Source of the DNA: an uncultured Oscillospiraceae bacterium
Lineage (GTDB): Bacteria > Bacillota > Clostridia > Oscillospirales > Acutalibacteraceae
Length of the DNA: 25,161 nt
Direction of reading: 5' to 3'
Assembly: GCA_900542375.1 (NCBI GenBank)
Contig: UQNI01000022.1
Coordinates: 1 to 25,161 of the forward strand
Shown here: positions 7,625-16,095 of the stretch, piece after piece
How the letters are laid out: each line of letters starts with the position of its first letter
Position numbering within the stretch: position 1 is the stretch's first letter
Program-made: the position numbers and the translations under genes
The notes under the pieces: generated by a model
Database searches by the model: none
What the model saw: the letters and a program-made list of their open reading frames with translations, nothing else
Told to the model about the DNA's origin: nothing

Positions 7625-9004
7625 ATGGCATCCATTTCTATAACAGAAACAGTACTGAGAGACGGCAACCAGTCTTTCATGGCAACCCGAATGCCTCTGA
7701 AATCATTTGAGTCTATATTAAGTACCATGGACAAAGCCGGATATGGCTCTGTAGAATGCTGGGGCGGCGCTACATTTGATTCCTGTTTGCGTTACTTAAA
7801 TGAAGACCCGTGGGAACGACTCAAAATCATACGCAATCGCATGCCCAATTCTAAATTGCAAATGCTGCTGCGAGGCAGAAATCTACTTGGATATCAACCA
7901 TATTCCGATGAAATCATTCGTAACTTTATTCGCTGCTGTGTCAAAAATGGAATTGACATCATACGTATCTTTGACGCTCTCAATGATATTGAAAATATCA
8001 AAGTGGCAGTAGACGAAACCATACGCCAAGGCGTACACGCATCTGGGGCAATTTGTTACACTATAAGCCCTGTTCATACACTTGACAGCTATGTCACACT
8101 TGCAAAACAAATGGAAGCATTGGGTGTACATTCCATTTGCATTAAGGATATGGCAGGAATTTTAAGTCCACAACAAGCATTTAACCTGGTTACTGCTCTG
8201 AAGAAAGCTGTAAACCTTCCTATTGTTTTACATACACACTGCACAACAGGGCTTGCTTTTATGACGTGCATCAAAGCTGTTGAAGCAGGCGTCGATGTGA
8301 TTGACACTGCCATATCCAGCTTTTCCGGAGGAAGTTCGCAGCCTGCTACAGAAACGCTTGTATACGCCTTAGAAGAATTGGGAATTCATACGGGAATTGA
8401 CCAATCAGTATTAAAAAAAATCAATGAACATTTTACTTCCGTTCGTCAGGAAGCTCTTACGGACGGGGCATTGAATCCCATTGTACTGACAACAGATACC
8501 AACGCATTGCTTTATCAAATTCCCGGAGGCATGCTCTCTAATTTGATTTCCCAATTAAAAACACAGCATGCAGAACATCGTTTCTATGAAGTGCTTCAGG
8601 AAGTTCCAAAAGTGCGAAAAGAGTTAGGTTATCCTCCTTTGGTAACACCCATGAGTCAAATGGTTGGAGCACAGGCAGTCACTAATATTTTAACAGGAAG
8701 CCGTTATCACATTATCGGAAAAGAAATTTGTGCATACGTAAACGGAGCATACGGAACAGCGCCCGGAAACATAGACGAAACATTAAAAAATTTAGTGCAA
8801 GAAAAGCAACAAGCATCGAATACCATATCGGAACTGCCGAAAAGCATGTCCGCTGCAGCAAAGGAGCTGGGAAAGTTGGCAGAAAAAGAAGAAGATATTT
8901 TATCTTATCTTGCGTTTCCGCAGACAGCTATTTCTTTTTTCAAAAATCGAAAAAAGGAAAAAGAACATTGCTGCCCTTATATGATTACACAACTGTCTGA
9001 ATAA
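7625..9004 (+). CDS. oadA: Oxaloacetate decarboxylase alpha subunit (carboxyltransferase)
   Basis: This 459-aa protein is the carboxyltransferase that moves CO2 from oxaloacetate to biotin, giving pyruvate. It has the TIM-barrel TxLRDGxQS opening (residues 9-17, metal ligand D13), the active-site lysine in IKDMAG (K174) and the metal-binding LHTHCT (H203, H205). It continues into the conserved PGGMLSNL region (about 303-310) of the pyruvate carboxyltransferase C-terminal domain. Unlike the Klebsiella protein it has no biotinyl domain; a separate carrier is encoded downstream. The ATG follows an AGGAGGG site. First gene of the oadA-oadG-carrier-oadB operon. A methylmalonyl-CoA decarboxylase is unlikely, since its alpha subunit is of another fold. 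Confidence 0.93.
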   Translation: MASISITETVLRDGNQSFMATRMPLKSFESILSTMDKAGYGSVECWGGATFDSCLRYLNEDPWERLKIIRNRMPNSKLQMLLRGRNLLGYQPYSDEIIRNFIRCCVKNGIDIIRIFDALNDIENIKVAVDETIRQGVHASGAICYTISPVHTLDSYVTLAKQMEALGVHSICIKDMAGILSPQQAFNLVTALKKAVNLPIVLHTHCTTGLAFMTCIKAVEAGVDVIDTAISSFSGGSSQPATETLVYALEELGIHTGIDQSVLKKINEHFTSVRQEALTDGALNPIVLTTDTNALLYQIPGGMLSNLISQLKTQHAEHRFYEVLQEVPKVRKELGYPPLVTPMSQMVGAQAVTNILTGSRYHIIGKEICAYVNGAYGTAPGNIDETLKNLVQEKQQASNTISELPKSMSAAAKELGKLAEKEEDILSYLAFPQTAISFFKNRKKEKEHCCPYMITQLSE

Positions 9005-9016
9005 GGAGGTCACTCT

Positions 9017-9355
9017 ATGAATGTAATAGATTGTATTATTCTTGCAGGAATTGGCATTTTAACCGTATTTGCCGTATTGTTTGCACTGAGCATATTGATT
9101 CGATTGATTAGCTTTACCGTACATCTGCAAACGCCCTGGAAAAGACACGCCAAAGTTTCTCTGTCAGGTCACGGAAGCATACCGCTTCCCTCTGTTCCCA
9201 ATATCTCACGTGGTCTTTGCAAGCAATATCAGGTAGATGACCGTACCGCCGCAATAGTTATGGCAATTGTTGCGGACGAAATGAAATTGCCTTTAAATGA
9301 AATTACCTTTATTTCCATACGAGAAGTACGGTCACGGGAGGAGAATGAAATATGA
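9017..9355 (+). CDS. oadG: OadG-type gamma subunit, sodium-pumping decarboxylase
   Basis: A 112-aa protein with one N-terminal membrane segment (about residues 7-33) and a polar cytoplasmic tail, the layout of OadG/MmdD gamma or delta subunits, which hold the soluble carboxyltransferase to the membrane beta subunit. The tail has a helical stretch (YQVDDRTAAIVMAIVADEM, about residues 75-93) like that in other OadG-family proteins. It begins 12 bp after oadA behind an AAGGAGGT site and overlaps the carrier gene by 4 nt (ATGA). The family is poorly conserved, so size, topology and position carry much of the call. Confidence 0.8.
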   Translation: MNVIDCIILAGIGILTVFAVLFALSILIRLISFTVHLQTPWKRHAKVSLSGHGSIPLPSVPNISRGLCKQYQVDDRTAAIVMAIVADEMKLPLNEITFISIREVRSREENEI

Positions 9356-9735
9356 AATATTTAGTTTCTCTCAACGGAAAACAATATGAAGTAATTGTGG
9401 AACATCACACTGCAAATGTTACAAATGTGACTCCCTTTGTATCCGAACGTTCTCCAAAGGAATCGTCCATAGAGCAAAAGCAAGCCGAACATCTTGGTTC
9501 ATTAGGAAATCCTCCTGCAAACAGCACTGCTGTAAAGGCGCCTTTGCCGGGTACTATTACAAAATTGAATGTGAAAAATGGTCAAAATATAAAACGCGGA
9601 GAGATATTATGTATTTTGGAAGCCATGAAAATGGAGAATGAAATTATCGCTCCCGCCGACGGCACAATCATAAAAACAGAAGTGCAGCAAGGTTCAGCCG
9701 TGCAAACGGATGATATCCTTGTTGTAATCGGTTAA
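9352..9735 (+). CDS. Biotin carboxyl carrier protein of the decarboxylase
   Basis: This 127-aa protein has a C-terminal biotinyl domain (about 60-127) with the classic AMKMEN motif; K93 is the biotinylated lysine. A short N-terminal domain (1-28) and a linker (about 30-58) rich in Ser, Pro, Gln and Ala precede it. It shuttles the carboxyl group from the OadA active site to the OadB membrane subunit. Its start overlaps the oadG stop by 4 nt. A free-standing carrier of this type is also found in glutaconyl-CoA and methylmalonyl-CoA decarboxylases, but the pyruvate-type carboxyltransferase upstream points to oxaloacetate as substrate. Confidence 0.94.
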   Translation: MKYLVSLNGKQYEVIVEHHTANVTNVTPFVSERSPKESSIEQKQAEHLGSLGNPPANSTAVKAPLPGTITKLNVKNGQNIKRGEILCILEAMKMENEIIAPADGTIIKTEVQQGSAVQTDDILVVIG

Positions 9736-9747
9736 GGGAGGGTTTGC

Positions 9748-10872
9748 ATGTCTTTTACCAACACAATGGTAAACTTATGGAACAACATGGGATTTAGCAC
9801 ATTTACGTGGCAGCAAGGCGTTATGATTGGCATTTCTCTCATTTTGTTGTTTCTGGCAATTGGGAAAAAATTTGAACCGTTTTTATTGCTCCCCATTGCA
9901 TTTGGCATGTTATTGGTAAATTTACCACTGACAGGACTGACACAAGAAGGCGGTTTGTTTTATTATCTCTCTTTTGGCGTCAATACCAGCATTTATCCCT
10001 GTTTAATTTTTCTTGGAATTGGCGCTATGACCGATTTTGGACCTCTGCTTGCCAATCCTTCCTGCTTGTTATTAGGCGCTGCTTCTCAGTTAGGCGTTTA
10101 TGTTACATTTATTGTTGCTTGTTTTGCCGGATTTACGCCGCAAGAAGCTGCCGCTATCGGTATCATTGGAGGAGCCGATGGCCCTGTAACCATTTATTTA
10201 ACTGCTACACTGGCCAATCACTTATTGCCCATGATAGCTGTAGCTGCATATTCCTATATGGCTTTGGTGCCATTGATACAGCCTCCTTTGATTCATCTGC
10301 TCACCACGAAAAAGGAACGTTCCATCGAGATGCATCAATTGCGTGTTGTAACAAGAAAAGAGAAAATCATATTCCCAATTGTTGTGATTCTGTTTACCTG
10401 TCTGCTTTTTCCTTCCATTGCACCACTGCTTGGCATGTTTATGTTAGGAAATTTGCTTCGGGAAAGCGGTGTCACCAATCGTTTGTCTGACACAGCACAA
10501 AATTCCATGATGAATATGTTCACATTATTGTTAGGGATTTCTATCGGTTCCAGAACTGCCGGAAATGAATTTTTGCAGATTGACACGCTGATTATCTTAG
10601 GATTGGGATTACTGGCGTTTTGCATCAGCACCATAGGAGGATTACTGTTTGGCAAACTGATGTGTGTGATTACCAAAGGAAAAATCAATCCGTTAATCGG
10701 TTCCGCAGGTGTTGCAGCTGTTCCTATGGCGGCTCGCATTTCTCAAGTAGAGGGCCGTAAGGTAAATCCATCTAATTTTTTGTTAATGCATGCTATGGGA
10801 CCAAACGTTGCGGGAGTCATTGGCTCTTCTGTTGCGGCAGGATTTTTGCTTTCAATCTTTGGCGTTTTTTAG
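9748..10872 (+). CDS. oadB: Sodium-pumping decarboxylase beta subunit
   Basis: This 374-aa polytopic membrane protein (about ten segments) takes CO2 from carboxybiotin and exports sodium ions. The conserved aspartate is D144 in GGADGPVTIY and the conserved tyrosine Y170; the C-terminal motif NPLIGSAGVAAVPMAAR (314-330) keeps the equivalents of Klebsiella N373, G377 and R389. The position matching Klebsiella S382, a residue linked to the sodium path, is alanine (A323) here; see findings. The ATG follows a GGGAGGG site. Last gene of the operon, with a terminator at 11131-11168. Beta subunits of oxaloacetate, methylmalonyl-CoA and glutaconyl-CoA pumps are alike; the substrate is assigned from oadA. 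Confidence 0.95.
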   Translation: MSFTNTMVNLWNNMGFSTFTWQQGVMIGISLILLFLAIGKKFEPFLLLPIAFGMLLVNLPLTGLTQEGGLFYYLSFGVNTSIYPCLIFLGIGAMTDFGPLLANPSCLLLGAASQLGVYVTFIVACFAGFTPQEAAAIGIIGGADGPVTIYLTATLANHLLPMIAVAAYSYMALVPLIQPPLIHLLTTKKERSIEMHQLRVVTRKEKIIFPIVVILFTCLLFPSIAPLLGMFMLGNLLRESGVTNRLSDTAQNSMMNMFTLLLGISIGSRTAGNEFLQIDTLIILGLGLLAFCISTIGGLLFGKLMCVITKGKINPLIGSAGVAAVPMAARISQVEGRKVNPSNFLLMHAMGPNVAGVIGSSVAAGFLLSIFGVF

Positions 10873-11130
10873 AAAAGAAATCATCGCCCGACCTAGCAAC
10901 CGGAACAAATTCCATTCAGATGTTATCATCCATGTTTCTTTTATGGTGCACCGCATTCTATCTCCATTTTGGGTATGGATAGCTGGAGCAAAAAGTAAAT
11001 CCTTAACTTTCTATAAGATGATTTTCCGTCTTCAGGTCACTGTGCCTCTACTCCCATTTATTCACCTAGTTATTAAAATAACGGTTTGAGTTCTTTTATA
11101 GACACAGCAGATACCCTATACCACAAAAGC
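10873..11130. other. Intergenic region after oadB, no gene seen
   Basis: About 260 bp between the oadB stop and the shared terminator show no frame with a ribosome site, and I see no clear remnant of a gene. Confidence 0.5.
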
Positions 11131-11168
11131 AAAAGCAGACACGCTAATATCACGTGTCTGCTTTTTAT
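11131..11168. terminator. Bidirectional terminator between oadB and the amidotransferase gene
   Basis: A 13-bp stem (11131-11143 with 11153-11165) carries a 9-nt loop; T-runs follow on both strands. It serves the convergent oad operon and the minus-strand amidotransferase gene, whose stop codon lies at its edge. Confidence 0.85.
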
Positions 11169-11947
11169 TTTTTACCTATTTTCTTCAGCAGCGCTTCGAT
11201 ATAAGGCGCTCCCATTTCTTCAAAGAATTCTTTTTGGTGGTCTGTTCCTTCATAGACACGAATACCGTCTCTATATACCAGTAACCTGTTTAACGGCAGT
11301 TGCTGCCACGGCTGTCTGTCATTTACGGGAACTGTCATAAAGCTGCAAGTATTCCCTTCTTGCGCATAAAACAAAGTTCCTTTCATATTGGTATGCACAT
11401 ACATCTGTTCCGTATCATAAAAAATCAGATTCATCTTATTGCCTTGCACCAAATGCGTAATTCTTTCTTCAATAATCGGAATACGCTCTTCTTTTGTCAG
11501 CGAACGTCCTTTTGCTTTTATCGCTCGATTAATTGCGTCAAGAATAAAATAAAAAACGGCTTCGCTGTCTGTATCTCCTCTACACAAGTGCTTATAAGGT
11601 TCCAACATGCTGTCTTGAAAAGCTGTGCCATTATGCATAAATGTCCATATACGACCACTGTAATCTGCGTGACGAAACGGATGACAGTTGATAGAACTCA
11701 TAACACCTACCGTGGCAAGGCGAATATGCACCATGGCACTGGTACACCATAAATCTTTTTGTAAATAAGCACAGTACTTGGTATCATCCAATGCTCTGAG
11801 AGGGCTTCGATAAACAATCGCGGCATTTCTCTGCCAAAAGGACAATCCCCAACCATCCGGATGGTCAATGCTGTGTTGATAAAATAAATCACAATTTGGT
11901 TTAATATTAACGGTATCTCTGCTGTTTACAGCATACAATTCACACAT
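11165..11947 (-). CDS. Class II glutamine amidotransferase, YafJ/DUG3-like
   Basis: This 260-aa protein is a stand-alone glutaminase domain of the N-terminal nucleophile type. The catalytic cysteine is C2 (mature N-terminus after Met removal) in MCELYAV. Family motifs follow in order: HPDGWG (29-34), HIRLAT (74-79), CHPF (88-91), MHNG (104-107) and GDTDSE (124-129). YafJ-like members lack an acceptor domain, and their substrate is mostly unknown; the yeast relative DUG3 helps to break down glutathione. The ATG lies 5 nt after AAAGGAGGTG. It follows the PAP2 gene by 75 bp and may share its transcript. A glutathione-type role would fit the nearby glutamate-cysteine ligase but is only a guess. 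Confidence 0.92.
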   Translation of the reverse strand: MCELYAVNSRDTVNIKPNCDLFYQHSIDHPDGWGLSFWQRNAAIVYRSPLRALDDTKYCAYLQKDLWCTSAMVHIRLATVGVMSSINCHPFRHADYSGRIWTFMHNGTAFQDSMLEPYKHLCRGDTDSEAVFYFILDAINRAIKAKGRSLTKEERIPIIEERITHLVQGNKMNLIFYDTEQMYVHTNMKGTLFYAQEGNTCSFMTVPVNDRQPWQQLPLNRLLVYRDGIRVYEGTDHQKEFFEEMGAPYIEALLKKIGKK

Positions 11948-12022
11948 AACAGCACCTCCTTTCTATTGAATCATAATAGCTTGTCTCTGTTTCAAACTAT
12001 GCATTTTTCATCATAAATGCCA

Positions 12023-12541
12023 CTAAAAAGCCGGAATGGTAACAAACAGAGGAAAAACATAAAATCCAATGATTCCTAAAACAACACTGATACCCGCTCC
12101 AATCAACACATCACGAATAAAATGCAAGCCGCAAAGCACTCTGGTAGCACCAACAATGCATGCCATACACAATGTTAAAACACCAAACGGTATATTCACG
12201 TATAAACATGCCATACCAATGATAAACGCACTTGCTGTATGTCTGCTTGGACAAGAATTGCCTTTTGAGTGTTTGGTCAAAGGTTCAATTTGGTACACTT
12301 CAAAGGGGCGCGGTTTATCCAGAAGAAAACGCAAAATCGTTACAAATATCAAGTCAATAACAGGTACTGCAATAAAAAATACAATTTTAGTATCTCTCGT
12401 AAACGCTAAAAAGGCAATAAAACATACGTAAATTCCCATCAATAACCACGGGGTTCTTTTACAAAAACGCAATAATGTTTCTTTTCTAAATTTCGTTTTA
12501 CAGCAAAATTTCAACATCGCAGCGTATTGTTTTTCACTCAT
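12023..12541 (-). CDS. PAP2-family membrane phosphatase
   Basis: A 172-aa integral membrane phosphatase with about five hydrophobic segments and the three PAP2 motifs: R71-x6-R78-P79, PSRH with S99, R100 and catalytic H101, and R134-x5-H140-x3-D144 (with Thr before the Arg where Ser is common). The family removes phosphate from lipid phosphates such as undecaprenyl pyrophosphate or phosphatidic acid at the outer membrane face. PSRH in place of PSGH is a variant I associate with other clostridial members. The ATG follows AGAGGTG. It is upstream of the amidotransferase gene on the same strand. The lipid substrate cannot be told from sequence. Confidence 0.9.
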   Translation of the reverse strand: MSEKQYAAMLKFCCKTKFRKETLLRFCKRTPWLLMGIYVCFIAFLAFTRDTKIVFFIAVPVIDLIFVTILRFLLDKPRPFEVYQIEPLTKHSKGNSCPSRHTASAFIIGMACLYVNIPFGVLTLCMACIVGATRVLCGLHFIRDVLIGAGISVVLGIIGFYVFPLFVTIPAF

Positions 12542-13052
12542 GGATACACCTCTGCTTGAAATGTTTTCATCATATCATATTCTTCTCTGTTGGAAAACAA
12601 AAAAGAAAGGGAAACATGTAATAAAAAAGCAGCATACCGGTGCCGGCATACCGCTTAACTTATCTTGCGCGCCTTTGTGTATGAAAATAATAGGAATTGT
12701 GTTCTCGCCATATAGTTTAATCAAACTTCATCAATTTATGAGCAAAAATCTTAATCTGCTGCGTCTTATCATGATTGTGATACCAACCGGATTTCTTGTT
12801 ACATGATATATCAAACATAAAGTCGTTAGATTTATGTTTTGGAAATCCGTGTTTCATAAAATATATCGCGTTATATATTCTGTCATTACTTATCCTATTA
12901 TTAAAAATGGATAAAACATTTTAATAAGCCGTTAACCTTAAATATCAATATGATGTAACAGATTCAATATAATTATAAATTATTATACATTTTTGTGTTT
13001 TTATTGTCAACATAACACGTCAGAACTCTGTCTGCGTGACTGCTACGCAGCA
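12542..13052. other. Intergenic region with a possible decayed frame
   Basis: About 510 bp without a supported gene. A plus-strand frame (from about 12669 to the TGA at 12804-12806, reopening to a TAA at 12912-12914) reads as a plausible hydrophobic, basic membrane-like peptide but has no ribosome site. A 7-bp direct repeat (CATACCG at 12633 and 12647) sits in a small GC-rich patch, and a 9-bp stem with a 9-nt loop lies at 12813-12839. The PAP2 promoter must be at the left end. Confidence 0.45.
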
Positions 13053-13087
13053 AAAAACGCTGTTCTGAACATCAGAACAGCGTTTTT
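13053..13087 (-). terminator. Terminator of the hydrogenase operon
   Basis: A perfect 16-bp stem (13053-13068 with 13072-13087) with a 3-nt loop begins one base after the hydA stop and is followed by a T-run on the minus strand. A second small hairpin (13032-13050, CTGCGT/ACGCAG) lies just beyond. Confidence 0.88.
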
Positions 13088-13088
13088 A

Positions 13089-14810
13089 TTAGCTTAATAA
13101 ATCTCTACGACTAATATAGGAAGTGTGAAGCAAATGATGTGCTTTTTCACTCAAAGGTTCACCTAAGAATTCTGCATAAATCTCCTTGATTGCAGGATTT
13201 TCATGAGACTTTCTGATTGGAAGCTGTTTATCCAGCTCATAAGCTGCGTCCAGTCTGGCCTTTACTTTCTTCCAACTTCTGACCGGAGTACCGCCGCCGC
13301 CTACGCAACCGCCGGGACAAGCCATTACTTCAATGAAATGATAATCGGCTTTGCCTGCTCTTACCTTACGAAGCATTTCGCGTGCATTGCTCAAGCTGTG
13401 AACAACCGCTACTTTTACTTCCAGTCCATCAATATCAATGACAGCCTCTTTCAAGCCTTCTACGCCACGTACCTCTGTAAAGTCCAGTCTTGGAAGTTCT
13501 TTGCCTGTAATGACCTCATATACAGTACGCAACGCAGCTTCCATAACACCGCCTGTAGCGCCAAAAATTTCACCGGCACCGCTTCCCAGACCAAATGGTG
13601 TATCAAACGGAGTTTCTTCCAACTCTTTAAAATTAATACCTGCTGCTTTAATCATATTTGCAAGTTCTACAACAGTTAAGGATATATCAACATCTTGATA
13701 GCCACTGTCATGGAACTCAGGTCTTAAGCACTCAAATTTCTTGGCTGTACATGGCATAATAGAAATGCTGCAAATATCTTTTGGATCAACACCGGCTTTT
13801 TCAGCATAATACGTTTTGATGACTGCACCAAACATTTGCTGCGGAGATTTTGCGGAAGACAAGTGATCTAATTCTTTTGGAGAGAATGTCTCACAGAACT
13901 TTACCCATCCCGGACAGCAAGATGTAATCATTGGTAATGTGCCGCCGTTTTTAATGCGGTCTAACAATTCGTAACCTTCTTCCATAATGGTAAGGTCAGC
14001 AGAGAAGTCAGAGTCAAATACCTGATGGAATCCAAGCTTTTTCATCGCTGTTACAAGTCTTCCGGGGCTGATAGTACCTGGGTCTTCTCCCAATGCTTCG
14101 GCAATGGTAACACGAACAGACGGTGCAACTTGTGCAACTAAAATTTTACCGTTGATGAGTTCTTTATAAATTCTGTCTGTATCATCATGAATTGTTAAAG
14201 CACCAACAGGACATACCTGAACACATTGACCGCAGCCTACACAAGGTGTATCTACTGTCTTCTTGTCATATGGGGTAACCACAACCGTTTCATATCCACG
14301 ATTCTGTTTTGAAAATGTACCAACTGTTTGTACTTCGTTACATGCCTCTACACAACGCGTACATAAGATACATTTATTTGGGTCACGGGTGATACATGGA
14401 GAAGAATTATCAATTGGAAAACCGCGTGTTTCCACTTCGTAACGAAGCGGTTTGTTCATATTTAAATCTTGTGTTAATTTTTGCAGCTCACATCTGCCGT
14501 TTTTACCACAGACCAAGCAGTCTTGCGGGTGATGCGCAAGTAAAAGTTCCAAGTTATTTTTACGTGCATTTAAAACGGTAGGTGTAGAGGTACGAATTAC
14601 CATACCTTCCGCTACAGGATAGCTGCATGCCGCCTGAAGCAAACGTTGACCTTCTACCTCAACCGCACAAATACGGCAAACAGATTTGATTTTCTGGTCC
14701 TCATGATAGCACAAAGTAGGAATATTGATATTTGCTGTACGGGCTGCCTCTAAAATGGTTACACCTTCCGGCACTTGCAGCTTTTGACCGTCAATTGTAA
14801 TATTAACCAT
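13089..14810 (-). CDS. hydA: [FeFe]-hydrogenase catalytic subunit HydA
   Basis: The likely start is the ATG at 14810 (573 aa), 8 nt after AGGGGGT and 2 bp after the hydB stop. Domains in order: [2Fe-2S] ferredoxin (C34, C45, C48, C62); His-Cys [4Fe-4S] site (H94, C98, C101, C107); two [4Fe-4S] clusters (C147/150/153/157 and C190/193/196/200); and the H-cluster domain with TSCCPGW (proton-path C298, ligand C299), MPCTAKK (C354) and MACPGGC (C498, C502). A small-subunit-like C-terminal tail follows. It reduces protons or oxidises H2, with electrons passing through HydB and HydC to NAD(H). It is like HndD of Desulfovibrio and HydA of Thermotoga, and needs HydE/F/G for maturation. Confidence 0.97.
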   Translation of the reverse strand: MVNITIDGQKLQVPEGVTILEAARTANINIPTLCYHEDQKIKSVCRICAVEVEGQRLLQAACSYPVAEGMVIRTSTPTVLNARKNNLELLLAHHPQDCLVCGKNGRCELQKLTQDLNMNKPLRYEVETRGFPIDNSSPCITRDPNKCILCTRCVEACNEVQTVGTFSKQNRGYETVVVTPYDKKTVDTPCVGCGQCVQVCPVGALTIHDDTDRIYKELINGKILVAQVAPSVRVTIAEALGEDPGTISPGRLVTAMKKLGFHQVFDSDFSADLTIMEEGYELLDRIKNGGTLPMITSCCPGWVKFCETFSPKELDHLSSAKSPQQMFGAVIKTYYAEKAGVDPKDICSISIMPCTAKKFECLRPEFHDSGYQDVDISLTVVELANMIKAAGINFKELEETPFDTPFGLGSGAGEIFGATGGVMEAALRTVYEVITGKELPRLDFTEVRGVEGLKEAVIDIDGLEVKVAVVHSLSNAREMLRKVRAGKADYHFIEVMACPGGCVGGGGTPVRSWKKVKARLDAAYELDKQLPIRKSHENPAIKEIYAEFLGEPLSEKAHHLLHTSYISRRDLLS

Positions 14811-14812
14811 GA

Positions 14813-16093
14813 TTAATACCCCCTGTCGTGTCCGCAAATGGAGCAGTCATTGCCGTCCAAGTGGCGGTTATATACTTCTTCAAAATTCTGCAAGCTGGAA
14901 AGAACCGGAACCGCAGTGGAATGACCCAAGCCGCACAATGCAGAAACACGCATGGTATTGGCTAAGTCTTTAATGGTTTCAATATCTTTTAACGTGCCTT
15001 TTCCGCTGGAAATATGACAAATCAATTCATACAATCTTGTTCCGCCTTCACGACAAGTAGTACATTGACCACAAGATTCGGAACGGAAGAAATCCAGATT
15101 ATTCTTTACAATATCAACGACACAATTTTTATCATTAATGACCAAAATGGTACCGCAGCCCAATCTACCGCCGGATGCTGAAACATGGTCAATATCAAGC
15201 GGTAAATCAATTTGATCCGGATTGATAATCGCACCGGAGCTGCCGCCTGTTTGTACAGCCAGCAATTCTCCGTCTGCGACACCGCCGCAAACGTCATATA
15301 AAATATCTTTTAAATTTACACCCATTGGAAACTCAAATACGCCTCTTTTATTGACATTTCCGCAAACAGTAAACAATTTGGTTCCGGGGCTGTTTGGAGA
15401 GCCAATACTGCGGTACCACTCTGCACCATTTAACAAAATCGGAGGAATATTTGCCAATGTTTCTACGTTATTTAATGCAGTAGGTTTGCCGAACAAGCCT
15501 TTTGTACCCGGATACGGAGGACGGAATCTTGGTTCGCCACGATTACCTTCAATAGATTCAAACAACGCAGTTTCCTCGCCGCAAACATAAGCGCCTGCGC
15601 CGGAATGCAGTTCAATATCAAAGTCATAGCCGCTGCCCAAAATATTTTTCCCCAGGCATCCTGCTTGACGTGCACTTTCCAATGCTTCAATCAAAATTGG
15701 ACGTATGTATGGATATTCAGAGCGCAAGTAAATAAAGCCTTTATGTGCGCCTATTGCTTTTGCAGCAATTGCCATTCCTTCAAAAATACTGTTTGGATCT
15801 TCACTTAACAAAACACGGTCTTTGTTGGTACCCGGTTCGCCTTCATCGGCGTTGCATACAATATACTTTTCATCGCTTTGTGTATTATAAGCAAATTGCA
15901 GTTTTAGATATGTTGGAAAGCCTGCACCGCCTCTGCCGCGCAAACCGGCATCTTTCAATACCTGAATAATTTCGGCTCCTTCCATGGAAAGCGCTTTTTT
16001 CAATGCCACATAACCGCCAACACTCATGTAGCTTTTGGCATCTGTAGGAATAATTTTACCTCTGTTTCTAAGTAAAACGTGCATTTCTTCCAT
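14813..16093 (-). CDS. hydB: NADH-binding hydrogenase subunit HydB (NuoF-like)
   Basis: This 426-aa flavoprotein binds NAD(H) and FMN. It has GLRGRGGAGFPT (residues 50-61), CNADEGEPGTNKDR (80-93) and GAGAYVCGEETAL (165-177), a SLBB-like region around 240-320, and the NuoF [4Fe-4S] ligands C341, C344, C347 and C387. Bifurcating HydB proteins are near 600 residues, with an extra N-terminal [2Fe-2S] domain and a C-terminal two-cluster ferredoxin domain; both are absent here except for a short CSIC tail (C417, C420). It lies between hydC and hydA with 2-bp gaps. The start has two nearby ATG codons; the first follows GAGAGGATG. Confidence 0.95.
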   Translation of the reverse strand: MEEMHVLLRNRGKIIPTDAKSYMSVGGYVALKKALSMEGAEIIQVLKDAGLRGRGGAGFPTYLKLQFAYNTQSDEKYIVCNADEGEPGTNKDRVLLSEDPNSIFEGMAIAAKAIGAHKGFIYLRSEYPYIRPILIEALESARQAGCLGKNILGSGYDFDIELHSGAGAYVCGEETALFESIEGNRGEPRFRPPYPGTKGLFGKPTALNNVETLANIPPILLNGAEWYRSIGSPNSPGTKLFTVCGNVNKRGVFEFPMGVNLKDILYDVCGGVADGELLAVQTGGSSGAIINPDQIDLPLDIDHVSASGGRLGCGTILVINDKNCVVDIVKNNLDFFRSESCGQCTTCREGGTRLYELICHISSGKGTLKDIETIKDLANTMRVSALCGLGHSTAVPVLSSLQNFEEVYNRHLDGNDCSICGHDRGY

Positions 16094-16095
16094 GT

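Noticed and set aside
7423..7734. 103-codon minus-strand frame over the oad leader and oadA start
   Set aside because: It covers the leader terminator and the oadA start, with no ribosome site; composition fits a shadow frame.
10790..11340. Two plus-strand frames after and across the end of oadB
   Set aside because: They overlap oadB or the amidotransferase gene and the shared terminator, with no ribosome site.
12540..12806. 88-codon plus-strand frame as an intact gene
   Set aside because: The start lies inside the PAP2 start region and has no ribosome site; kept only as a possible decayed remnant.
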